Assembly (NCBI RefSeq): GCF_902713425.1
Contig: NC_081245.1
Coordinates: 4,391,108-4,455,107, forward strand
Source of the DNA: Acipenser ruthenus
Lineage: Eukaryota; Chordata; Actinopteri; Acipenseriformes; Acipenseridae
DNA: 64,000 bases
Direction of reading: 5' to 3'
Each line of letters opens with the position of its first letter. The stretch's first letter is position 1. This document shows, piece after piece, positions 11,919 through 22,947 of the stretch. The notes under the pieces are model-generated. The model ran no database searches, was not told the origin of the DNA, and saw only the letters and a program-made list of their open reading frames with translations. The translations under genes were made by a program, and so were the position numbers.

Positions 11919-11998
11919 TGTTGTGGCTACATTCATAAGGCGGTGGACTAGAAATGCGTTGGTCTCTTCCGGCGTGGTTTCGAATCCTGCCAACAGGA
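11919..11998 (+). pseudogene. tRNA-Ser(AGA)-like gene, decayed
   Basis: The anticodon arm GGTGGACTAGAAATGCG with AGA in the loop, AAGGCGGTGGACTAGA, and a T-arm GGTTTCGAATCC line up with the intact tRNA-Ser(AGA) at 12719-12800. The A-box region (GGCTACATTCATAAGG) departs from the consensus GRCCGAGTGG and the acceptor stem pairs only partly (TGTTG with CAACA). It is probably a dead or strongly diverged copy in the same tRNA cluster. Confidence 0.6.
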
Positions 11999-12008
11999 TT
12001 GTATTTTA

Positions 12009-12012
<4 letters not shown>

Positions 12013-12052
<40 letters not shown>
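12013..12052. repeat. (TTA)n microsatellite
   Basis: A run of TTA/ATT trinucleotides immediately 3' of the tRNA-like copy. Confidence 0.9.
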
Positions 12053-12055
<3 letters not shown>

Positions 12056-12338
12056 GTAGTTGCTACTTCCGATGTTTATTTCTGTTCTCTCTCTCTGCGT
12101 TTATTTAAAGCTGTAATTAGCAATTAAACCCTCTCCATTTCTTAATTACATCGTGGATATATCTGACGGTGATGCAACATTCTTTCTAGAACTATATTCT
12201 TGAATAAAAAAAAAACGCTCGCTTTCCTCTCATTCCGAGGACGCTCGTTTCAGAAAAAAATAAATACATTCTGCCTGCTGGAGACGCGCCCTTTAAGATT
12301 TAGCAAACAGAAACTACAGGGGAGGTGGCACTAATGAA

Positions 12339-12421
12339 GTCAGGATGGCCGAGCGGTCTAAGGCGCTGCGTTCAGGTCGCAGTCTCCTCTGGAGGCGTGG
12401 GTTCGAATCCCACTTCTGACA
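12339..12421 (+). tRNA. tRNA-Leu (anticodon CAG)
   Basis: The acceptor stem GTCAGGA pairs with TTCTGAC, with one G-U. The A box reads GGCCGAGCGGTCTAAGG, the anticodon arm CTGCGTTCAGGTCGCAG carries CAG at 12373-12375, a long variable arm (CTCCTCTGGAGG) marks a class II tRNA, and the B box is GGGTTCGAATCCC. A T run, the Pol III terminator, follows at about 12427. No intron. Confidence 0.95.
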
Positions 12422-12718
12422 AACTGTTTTTTTGGAGGATGCATCTAATGCTTTTGTCATTTCACTTGTTTTTTTTCTTGTTAATATTTATTTAAATCGT
12501 TAAACGAGAGACGTCACCTCAAGCCGGCACCTCGCCACTTCTGTCACTATTAAACTGTGATTAGGAGGCCTCTATCACACTGTTTTCTAAATTAAAATAA
12601 CAATCCTAAAAATGTAATGTATTTAAATATGTTTGTTTGTTTGTTTGTTTTAATACACAAAAAAAATTATTCGTTATATGTAGATAATTTCAATCACAAA
12701 ATAACAACTTACAATCTA

Positions 12719-12800
12719 CGTAGTCGGCAAGATTTGAACCGCCGGAGGGAGACCCCAATGGATTTCTAGTCCATCGCCTTAACCACTCGGTCACGACTAC
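12719..12800 (-). tRNA. tRNA-Ser (anticodon AGA)
   Basis: On the minus strand the acceptor GTAGTCG pairs with CGACTAC with discriminator G. The A box is GACCGAGTGGTTAAGG, the anticodon loop CTAGAAA holds AGA (complement of 12765-12767), the variable arm is long, and the T-arm GGTTCAAATC is intact. Class II serine tRNA; it looks functional. Confidence 0.93.
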
Positions 12801-12837
12801 ATTTAGACAACGGAACGTGTATTTATTTTTAAAAATA

Positions 12838-12941
<104 letters not shown>

Positions 12942-12969
12942 GTCGGTTTTATAAAATAAAAAGAACATC

Positions 12970-13052
12970 TACCAGAAGTGGGGTTCGAACCCACGCGGAC
13001 ATACATCCATTGGATCTTAAGTCCAACGCCTTAACCACTCGGCCATCCTGGT
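12970..13052 (-). tRNA. tRNA-Leu (anticodon TAA)
   Basis: On the minus strand the acceptor ACCAGGA pairs with TTCTGGT with discriminator A. The A box GGCCGAGTGGTTAAGG, the anticodon loop CTTAAGA with TAA (complement of 13017-13019), a long variable arm and the T-arm GGGTTCGAACCCC are all intact. It is the third class II tRNA in 700 bp. Confidence 0.94.
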
Positions 13053-13732
13053 TCAGCACAGCCCCCTGACGTGAGCGCCGCTGCTCCCTATCCCATAGAC
13101 TGCAAACGGGAGCCACGTCATCACTCGGGACTCGGGACCTTCGGCTTATTCCGCTCTAACTTCGCTGCTGTAGTCCCCTCGATTTTACAAGCATGGCGTG
13201 TCAAACTGGTCCTCATGAAACTGCTTTGGCAAGTGAAGCCCTCTGACTGCCTGAAAAAGGTTTCAAACCATGTGAATATCTCAGTACAGCCGCACGGTTT
13301 GGAACATACAGGTGTCTGTGATTTAAAAACAGCATCTCTTGAAATAAAAGACATATGAAAATGGTATCGTTACTCTCGCATATAATGAACACAGTAAGAG
13401 TCACGCTGATCCCAGCCAGTGTAACACAGCAGCCCGGTACTTAGTTTTGAAAAAATACAGAGGTTCATATTCTTCAGAATGCAGGGCTGCAATCGAGGCA
13501 GATTACGTCTGTTAGCGTCACAAGAACGAGGGATCTTTGAAATACTATTGGTCTGCTTCCACGACAAGGAGGTGTGGTTTACGTAATGACATCATCCCTG
13601 AGCCAATAAAAACCGGATACCATTCAGTATTGATAGTTCATTTGTATGTAGATTTAGTATTTCCCTTCAGTGTGGATATTAAGCAGACTATTAACAAACA
13701 AAAACAAAAAGATGAGTTGTTTCAAAGATAGA

Positions 13733-13738
13733 TTTATT
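13733..13738 (-). terminator. kash5 poly(A) signal candidate
   Basis: AATAAA on the minus strand. It is the first well-placed signal after the kash5 stop codon at 15356 once the minisatellite at 13795-15350 is crossed, so it would give a 3' UTR of about 1.6 kb made mostly of repeat. Placement is inference. Confidence 0.45.
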
Positions 13739-13794
13739 TCAAAGCTGAACCAAAAATAAATAAAACACATGAAAGTAAACTCAGGAATAACAGC

Positions 13795-15350
13795 AGAATA
13801 GACTTTGCTTCAGCAGTTAAAGCTAGGAGGGAGGCTCTAGTGGTTAGAGCTGAGGAGGGACTGGGAGGGAGGGAGGCTGGCTCTAGTGGTTAGAGCTGAG
13901 GAGGGACTGGGAGGGAGGGAGGGAGGCTGGCTCTAGTGGTTAGAGCTGAGGAGAGACTGGGAGGGAGGGAGGCTGGCTCTAGTGGTTAGAGCTGAGGAGA
14001 GACTGGGAGGGAGGGAGGCTCTAGTGGTTAGAGCTGAGGAGGGACTGGGAGGGAGGGAGGCTCTAGTGGTTAGAGCTGAGGAGGGACTGGGAGGGAGGGA
14101 GGGAGGGAGGCTCTAGTGGTTAGAGCTGAGGAGGGACTGGGAGGGAGGGAGGCTGGCTCTAGTGGTTAGAGCTGAGGAGGGACTGGGAGGGAGGGAGGGA
14201 GGCTGGCTCTAGTGGTTCGAGCTGAGGAGGGACTGGGAGGGAGGCTGGCTCTAGTGGTTAGAGCTGAGGAGGGACTGGGAGGGAGGGAGGCTGGCTCTAG
14301 TGGTTAGAGCTGAGGAGGGACTGGGAGGGAGGGAGGGAGGCTGGCTCTAGTGGTTAGAGCTGAGGAGAGACTGGGAGGGAGGGAGGCTCTAGTGGTTAGA
14401 GCTGAGGAGGGACTGGGAGGGAGGGAGGGAGGGAGGCTCTAGTGGTTAGAGCTGAGGAGGGACTGGGAGGGAGGGAGGCTGGCTCTAGTGGTTCGAGCTG
14501 AGGAGGGACTGGGAGGGAGGGAGGGAGGCTGGCTCTAGTGGTTCGAGCTGAGGAGGGACTGGGAGGGAGGGAGGCTGGCTCTAGTGGTTAGAGCTGAGGA
14601 GGGACTGGGAGGGAGGGAGGGAGGCTGGCTCTAGTGGTTCGAGCTGAGGAGGGACTGGGAGGGAGGCTGGCTCTAGTGGTTAGAGCTGAGGAGGGACTGG
14701 GAGGGAGGGAGGCTGGCTCTAGTGGTTAGAGCTGAGGAGGGACTGGGAGGGAGGGAGGCTGGCTCTAGTGGTTCGAGCTGAGGAGGGACTGGGAGGGAGG
14801 GAGGGAGGGAGGCTCTAGTGGTTAGAGCTGAGGAGAGACTGGGAAGGAGGGAGGGAGGCTCTAGTGGTTAGAGCTGAGGAGGGACTGGGAGGGAGGGAGG
14901 GAGGCTGGCTCTAGTGGTTAGAGCTGAGGAGGGACTGGGAGGGAGGGAGGGAGGCTTTAGTGGTTAGAGCTGAGGAGAGACTGGGAGGGAGGGAGGCTGG
15001 CTCTAGTGGTTAGAGCTGAGGAGGGACTGGGAGGGAGGGAGGGAGGCTGGCTCTAGTGGTTAGAGCTGAGGAGGGACTGGGAGGGAGGGAGGGAGGCTGG
15101 CTCTAGTGGTTAGAGCTGAGGAGGGACTGGGAGGGAGGGAGGCTGGCTCTAGTGGTTCGAGCTGAGGAGGGACTGGGAGGGAGGGAGGCTGGCTCTAGTG
15201 GTTCGAGCTGATGAGGGACTGGGAGGGAGGGAGGCTGGCTCTAGTGGTTCGAGCTGAGGAGGGACTGGGACGGAGGGAGGGAGGCTGGCTCTAGTGGTTA
15301 GAGCTGAGGAGGGACTGGGAGGGAGGGAGGCTGGCTCTAGTGGTTCGAGC
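13795..15350. repeat. G-rich minisatellite, about 30 copies, in the kash5 3' UTR
   Basis: The unit GGCTCTAGTGGTTAGAGCTG plus AGGAGGGACTGGGAGGGAGG repeats with variable numbers of GGGA, giving units of about 40-52 bp. The array stops a few bases short of the kash5 stop codon (minus strand), so the mature transcript would carry a long C-rich repeat as its 3' UTR. The plus-strand G-runs could form quadruplexes. Confidence 0.92.
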
Positions 15351-15355
15351 TGCAG

Positions 15356-15581
15356 TCAGATAGGAGGGGGGCTGAGATGCCTCAGTGTGATGTGGGGTCT
15401 CAGGGTCTGTATAATGAGATGCCAGAGGGATGCCAGGGGGGAGTTGGCAGCCGGGTTGAAGCTGTGCTGAGCGCTCTGGTACAGGAGGCTGCAGAGAGAG
15501 ACCAGGAGGATGGCACAAGCCAGCCCGATGCAGGAGAGACACGACCTGGCTGAGAGGGGGAGGAGGCGCCCCTGCTCTGAG
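15356..15581 (-). CDS. kash5: kash5 last exon: transmembrane helix and KASH peptide
   Basis: Acceptor TCCCTGCAG|CTC. The frame set by the previous exon reads [15 protein letters not shown], then a hydrophobic helix [19 protein letters not shown], then the perinuclear tail [28 protein letters not shown] and TGA at 15356-15358. A single C-terminal transmembrane segment followed by about 45 residues ending in PPPX is the defining KASH signature; the terminal proline triplet docks in the SUN trimer. The other two frames are also long and open and can mislead. Confidence 0.93.
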
Positions 15582-18500
15582 CTGCAGGGAGACAGAGAGG
15601 AGAGGAGTGATACACAGCCACTGCATTATACACTGCACTGTACATGAGATACACAGCCACTGCATTATACACTGCACTGTACATGAGATACACAGCCACT
15701 GCATTATACACTGCACTGTACATGAGACACACAGCCACTGCATTATACACTGCACTGTACATGAGATACACAGCCACTGCATTATACACAGCCACTGAGT
15801 GGTCTGCACTCACAGCCTGTTGCCCTGGGTGGTTCTCCTGAACTGGACCAGCTGCCTGGAGACGGGAACCAGAGACCGGACCACAGGAACCAACTGCATC
15901 TCAGACCTGAGGAGCAGCAACAAGAAACACAGGAATATAAACCAGAGACCGGACCACAGGAACCAACTGCATCTCAGACCTGAGGAGCAGAGACAAGAAA
16001 CACAGGAATATAAACCAGAGACCGGACCACAGGAACCAACTGCATCTCAGACCTGAGGAGCAGAGACAAGAAACACAGGAATATAAACCAGAGACCGGAC
16101 CACAGGGACCAACTGCATCTCAGACCTGAGGAGCAGCAACAAGAAACACAGGAATATAAACCAGAGACCGGACCACAGGGACCAACTGCATCTCAGACCT
16201 GAGGAGCAGAGACAAGAAACACAGGAATATAAACCAGAGACCGGACCACAGGAACCAACTGCATCTCAGACCTGAGGAGCAGAGACAAGAAACACAGGAA
16301 TATAAACCAGAGACCGGACCACAGGAACCAACTGCATCTCAGACCTGAGGAGCGATAAGAAACACAGGAATATAAACCAGAGACCGGACCACAGGAACCA
16401 ACTGCATCTCAGACCTGAGGAGCAGAGACAAGAAACACAGGAATATAAACCAGAGACCGGACCACAGGAACCAACTGCATCTCAGACCTGAGGAGCAGAG
16501 ACAAGAAACACAGGAATATAAACCAGAGACCGGACCACAGGAACCAACTGCATCTCAGACCTGAGGAGCAGCGACAAGAAACACAGGAATATAAACCAGA
16601 GACCGGACCACAGGAACCAACTGCATCTCAGACCTGAGGAGCAGAGACAAGAAACACAGGAATATAAACCAGAGACCGGACCACAGGAACCAACTGCATC
16701 TCAGACCTGAGGAGCAGAGACAAGAAACACAGGAATATAAACCAGAGACCGGACCACAGGAACCAACTGCATCTCAGACCTGAGGAGCAGCAACAAGAAA
16801 CACAGGAATATAAACCAGAGACCGGACCACAGGAACCAACTGCATCTCAGACCTGAGGAGCAGAGACAAGAAACACAGGAATATAAACCAGAGACCGGAC
16901 CACAGGAACCAACTGCATCTCAGACCTGAGGAGCGATAAGAAACACAGGAATATAAACCAGAGATAATAATAATTGTGCTGCTTTACCACGTGAGTAAGC
17001 AGAAAGCGCGCAGTCTTACCAGTCAGCAGTCACAGGGCTCTGAGGATCAGCAGGGTCCTGCGAGAGAGAGAGAGAGAGCACAAGGACATTTACAACGAGA
17101 GCAGCCCCGTCTCCTGTTGAATTCTCAAAGAACAGCTGAATATCAGAAGCTCCTGTTTCGGTCGTGTGGAGATGGAGTGGCTTCTCTTCCAGTTTTACCT
17201 CCGGGACGGTCTGTGTTGAGGAGCTGGTCGTCTGAACCTCTCTGTGGTTTCGACCGCCCCGCTCCTCAGACGGGATGCTCTGAATCGAACTCCCCCCCTC
17301 CTGGGCTCTCGACTCTCCTCTCAGCAGATCCTGCCCACCAAAAAAGTATAGAAAGCCAGCAGTATTATTATTTATTTGGCAGACGTCTTTATCCAAGGCG
17401 ACTCACACAGGCATCACAGTACAGGGTTACAATGCAAGATTCATATTTAAATACAGTGTAGTTTACAGTGCAGATAATAATACTGCATTATTTTGAATCA
17501 TAAAGTCCAATGAAAGCTGCTGAATAATGTTCCCTTGTTAACATATTGAATTCCACCCCCTCTATATAGAATGAACTCCCTCAGCTTCATAGAGTCCAAT
17601 GAAAGCTGCTGAATAATGTTCCCTTGTTAACATATTGAATTCCACCCCCTCTATATAGAATGAACTCCCTCAGCTTCATAGAGTTCAATGAAAGCTGCTG
17701 AATAATGTTCCCTTGTTAACATATTGAATTCCACCCCCTCTATATAGAATGAACTCCCTCAGCTTCATAGAGTCCAATGAAAGCTGCTGAATAATGTTCC
17801 CTTGTTAACATATTGAATTCCACCCCCTCTATATAGAATGAACTCCCTCAGCTTCATAGAGTCCAATGAAAGCTGCTGAATAATGTTCCCTTGTTAACAT
17901 ATTGAATTCCACCCCCTCTATATAGAATGAACTCCCTCAGCTTCATAGAGTCCAATGAAAGCTGCTGAATAATGTTCCCTTGTTAACATATTGAATTCCA
18001 CACCCTCTATATAGAAGGAACTCCCTTTCCTAGGAGCTGTTACCCGTAGATTTGGGCTGCCTCTTATCGACCCCTCACCTGCTCTCCAGACTGCTGCAGG
18101 AAGTTGTTTTCCAGACCTGGGTTCCTGAGCAGCGAGGGCCCCTTCGCATTAAACTCGTTAACCAGCATCCCACAGAGAGGGGTGGGGAGTGAAGAGCCGA
18201 CTGTGTGTGTGTCCTGAAACAGCAGCCAGGTCAGGAGGGGTCAGCCTGTCCACTCACTTCTCATACTGTGTGTGTGTGTGTGTGTGTGCGTGTGTGTGTC
18301 AGTGTGTGTGTGTGTCAGTGTGTGTGTGTGTATGCATGTGTGTGTCAGTGTGTGTGTGTGCGCCTGTGTGTGTGTGCGTGCGTGCGTGTCAGTGTGTGTG
18401 CGTGTCTGTGTCAGGGGGTGTGTGTGTGTCAGGGGGTGTGTGTGCGTGTGTGTGTGTCAGCGTGTGTGTGTGTCAGTGTGTGCGTGTGCGCGTGTGTGTG

Positions 18501-21500
18501 TGTGCGCGTGTGTGTGTGTGTCAGTGTGTGTGTGTCAGGGTGTGTGTGTGTGTGTCAGTGTGTGTATGCATGTGTGTGTCAGTGTGTGTGTGTGCGCCTG
18601 TGCGTGTCAGTGTGTGTGCGTGTCTGTGTCAGGGGGTGTGTGTGTGTCAGGGGGTGTGTGTGTGTGTCAGTGTGTGTATGCATGTGTGTGTCAGTGTGTG
18701 TGTGTGCGCCTGTGCGTGTCAGTGTGTGTGCGTGTCTGTGTCAGGGGGTGTGTGTGTGTCAGGGGGTGTGTGTGCGTGTGTGTGTCTGTGTGTGAAAGAA
18801 CAGCGGGGTCAGGAAGGGGTCAGGAGGCCACATGTATTCTGGGATTGCCTCGGTCAGGTTTGATTTCTGTATTTCTAAGAGATCAATAATCCTGTTTAGA
18901 ATATTTTTACACTTGCATTAATACTGATAGTTACACATGGTCCTCACCTGGAGGCATTTGAATAGACAGCGATGTACCTTGTGCACGTCCTGTATCTCTA
19001 GCTGCAGGGAGCTCTCAGTCCTGTCTCTCCAGGGCAGGGAGCCCTCAGTCCTGTCTCTCCAGGGCAGGGAGCTCTCAGTCCTGTCTCTCCAGGGCAGGGA
19101 GCCCTCAGTCCTGTCTCTCCAGGGCAGAGAGCTGCACACCAGAAGGGATTCCTGTGGGCTGCAACTGAACAACAACAGCAGCAGCAGCAGCAGCGATCTC
19201 ATATCTACAGCTGTGGACAAACATGTCACACCCCCCCCCCTCCCCTCCTATTGAATTAACTTGCTTCATAGAGTCCAATGAAAGCTGCTGAATAACGTTC
19301 CCTTGTTAACATACTGAATTCCACCCCCTCTATATAGAATGAACTCCCTCAGCTTCATAGAGTCCAATGAAAGCTGCTGAATAATGTTCCCTTGTTAACA
19401 TATTGAATTTCACACCCTCTATATAGAATGAACTCCCTCAGCTTCATAGAGTCCAATGAAAGCTGCTGAATAATGTTCCCTTGTTAACATATTGAATTCC
19501 ACCCCCTCTGTATAGAATGAACTCCCTCAGCTTCATAGAGTCCAATGAAAGCTGCTGAATAATGTTCCCTTGTTAACACATTGAATTCCACACCCTCTAT
19601 ATAGAATGAACTCCCTCAGCTTCATAGAGTCTGCTGTACACACACACACCCACACACACAGTATTAAACCCTATCAATTCAGCAGGCAACACTTTTGGCC
19701 ACAGCTGCAGGTCAAACTCCCAGAAACCCCGCACGGATTACTCACGCTGTCAGATCATTATAACTCTGAGTCAGCTGGTCCTGAAGTCTGCTTATCTCTG
19801 CCTTCAGCTCCTTGTGGAAACCAAACCAAAAAAAGAAAGAATTCAGGAATTGGACAGGCAAAGAGGTAAAGCTCAAACACCTTGAAACGGGCCGTTATTC
19901 ATGGAAAAGTTATCGCTGTTATTAAAGGTGAATCGAGATGCAACGTTGTCTACGGCGTTCGACCCATCACATCTCTCAGCAGCTGATGGATCTCAGTGAT
20001 TCTGCCTCAACAACACGTCCTTTCCATCCCCTCCTCTCTGTCTCTCTGTCTCCTAACCCTAACCCTTCCCTCTGTCCCGAGTCTCCACTTCATCTCCACA
20101 CTGTCCTCTGGTCCTGCTGTGCTAACAGTATTAGTTATGGTTAACGAAGTCGACTCCCTGTCACGATTCTCACGAAATCATAACCCTGCTTTGTTCTAGA
20201 CCCAGTTATTTCTCAAGCGAGGGTCCGTGACTGCTACCTGAATAAGGGAGACGTATTCCTCTATGCTCTGCTGAAGTCTTTCTGTCTCTCTCCCTCTCTG
20301 TGAGGCAAAAGACAACAAGCATATCAGTGAGACAAACTCCACTCCTGGGCTGTGAATTCAATATCAGAACCCCTGAGAAATCTCGGGATTCCTGCCATAT
20401 TACTGCAGCTACAAACACACTGCCACTGAAACGCAGAGACTGGCTGTTCGCTGCTAGTTTTTTGTTGATGTTTTTGTCTCCTTCACAGAGTCGGAGTTCA
20501 TTAAAGAGGCGAGGCTTTGGAAAAAGTCTCACTGTGATGTTTTTGTTTGACAGTTTCTAAAAGATTTTACTGATAAAAAAACGCTTGCTGTATCAAACTG
20601 GAGGTCCTGAACCCACACATGGTTTGATACGATCATGTTCGCTTGATTTGAAATTTTATTACCCCTTATTAATACCAACACTAAAGTTTTACACTCCCCT
20701 ATAGAATGAACTCGCCTCGCTTCATGAAGTGGAACGAAAGCTGCTGAATAGCCTTACCTTGCTGAATCACACACCACTTTGTAGTTTTCCAATCTCATCT
20801 AACATGAAACAGTACTGTACTGCTATTCCGGTGCAGAAGTGTTTTTGGCGGTATCATTTCTTTGATTACATGATGTTAAATAAATCTGTAATTATAAAAC
20901 AAGGCTTTCTATAAAAGCCTGGTGCATTATTATTGTAGAATGGGTTTACCTCTGTAATGACAGCATCCTTGCTGGAGAGTGTGTCCTCCACTTCATCAAG
21001 CAGAATCTGAGAAGAGATGGAACATGACACAAGCACTGACAGACCTGGAGGCCTGTTGGAATAACAGGTACAATCAGCATCGTCTGCAGAGTTTATGAGG
21101 TTTCTCACTTCGTTTCTGCATATATACCTTTGCTAGTTCCATTACAGCAATCCTAGCTAACAAAACACGTCCTATCTGAGTCACTTAGTACAGAGTCTCA
21201 CCCGCGGAGCACAAGGAGGTTCCGGGACTTGCTCAGGGTCACGCGCAGTGAGTGAGCCTGGATTTGAAGCGGGGACAAGCCCTTTTCTTTAACCACGGCG
21301 CCCCGCAGCCTCCCGTGGGACGGGCGTTCTCAGCAGGGTTACCTTGAGCTCTGCTTTGTCCTCAGTCAGCTGCTCCACCCTCCACCTCAGTGTGTCTCTC
21401 TCTGCTGCCAGACGCACGCTCTGACAGGAGAAGCAAGCGGGAAGCGTTGTTTTTAATGCATTGTTTTCAGGACCCCTTATTAAAGCAATGCCATGCTATT

Positions 21501-22753
21501 TGTTTTATCATGTGTTTCCCATGGTTTTATGCATTTGCCATTGTTTACCCTGGTTTGCCATGTTTTTAATAAGCTTTATCATACCGCTCTGTGCTTTACA
21601 ATGCATACCTAGACAGACAGACAGACAGGCAGGCAGACACACACACAGACAGACAGACAGAGGGACAGACAGACAGGCAGATAGACAGAGGGACAGACAG
21701 GCAGACAGACAGAGGGACAGACAGACACACACACACACACACACACACACAAAGACACAGACACACACACAGACACACAGACAGACACACACACACAGAC
21801 CCACACACACACAGACACACACACAGACACACACACAGACAGACACACACACACAGACACACAGACACACACACACACACACACAGACAGACACAGACAC
21901 ACACACAGACACAGAGACAGACACACACACACACACACAGACACACCCTTCACTGGCACTGCAAATAAAAAGCTATTTGAAGGTAATAAATGTGTGTGTT
22001 TTTGGTTTCACCTCCTCCTGTCGACACCTCGTCTCCACAGTCATTGCCTGCTGCTCTCTCTCCTGTTGATGGGAAGCACAGCATTTCAAAACAGGGAAAA
22101 GAAACTAACTTACACGCCTCTGTGAAACACCAGCCAGGCTCAGTGCTGGAACGCAGGCCAAGCAAGAGCAGTTAGAAGCATTGCATCGTCCGTTCAAGAA
22201 TTATAACATGAGACGGCTGGCTTGGAATAGCTTGCATAGTCACATAAAGCAGCCCAGCCCGGCCCAGCCCAGCCCAGCACAGCCCAGCCCAGCCCAACCC
22301 CGCCCAGCCCAGCCCAGCCCAGTCCAGCCCAGCCCAGCCCAGCCCAACCCCGCCCAGCCCAACCCAGGCCAGGCCAGCCCAGCCCAGCCCAGCCCAGCCC
22401 AGCCCAGCCCAGCCCAACCCCGCCCAGGCCAGCCCAGCTCTCACCAGCTGTTTTGTGTGGCGTCTCATGTGGCTGTTGGTCTCCTCCAGCGCCTTGGCGG
22501 CTCCCTTCAGCTCCTCCAGCTCCTCAGAAACGCTCCTCGCCTGCTGCAGTGCATGCTGGGAGCTGAGGGGAACAGACAGAGTCGTCACAGTCACAGGGTC
22601 AGAGCTACAAAACATCCCTCTGAGCGCTTTCAACTACAAAATACCAAAACACCCCTCCAAGTGTGTGTGTGTGTGTGTCAGTGTGTGTCTCAGTGTGTGT
22701 GTGTGTGTATGTGTGTGTGGTGGGGGGGTCTCAGTGTGTGTCTGTGTGGGTCT

Positions 22754-22791
<38 letters not shown>

Positions 22792-22911
22792 CTCAGTGTC
22801 CGTGTCTCACATCCTCAGCTGCTGTTGCAGGAGGGAGATCTCTTCATTCAGATGGCTGCTCGTTTCCTCAGACCCCTCCACAGCTCTCTGCAGCGTCTCA
22901 TTCCTCTCAAT

Positions 22912-22947
<36 letters not shown>

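Noticed and set aside
18189-18889. Long plus-strand Cys/Val frames
   Set aside because: Translation of a TG-rich repeat inside a kash5 intron.
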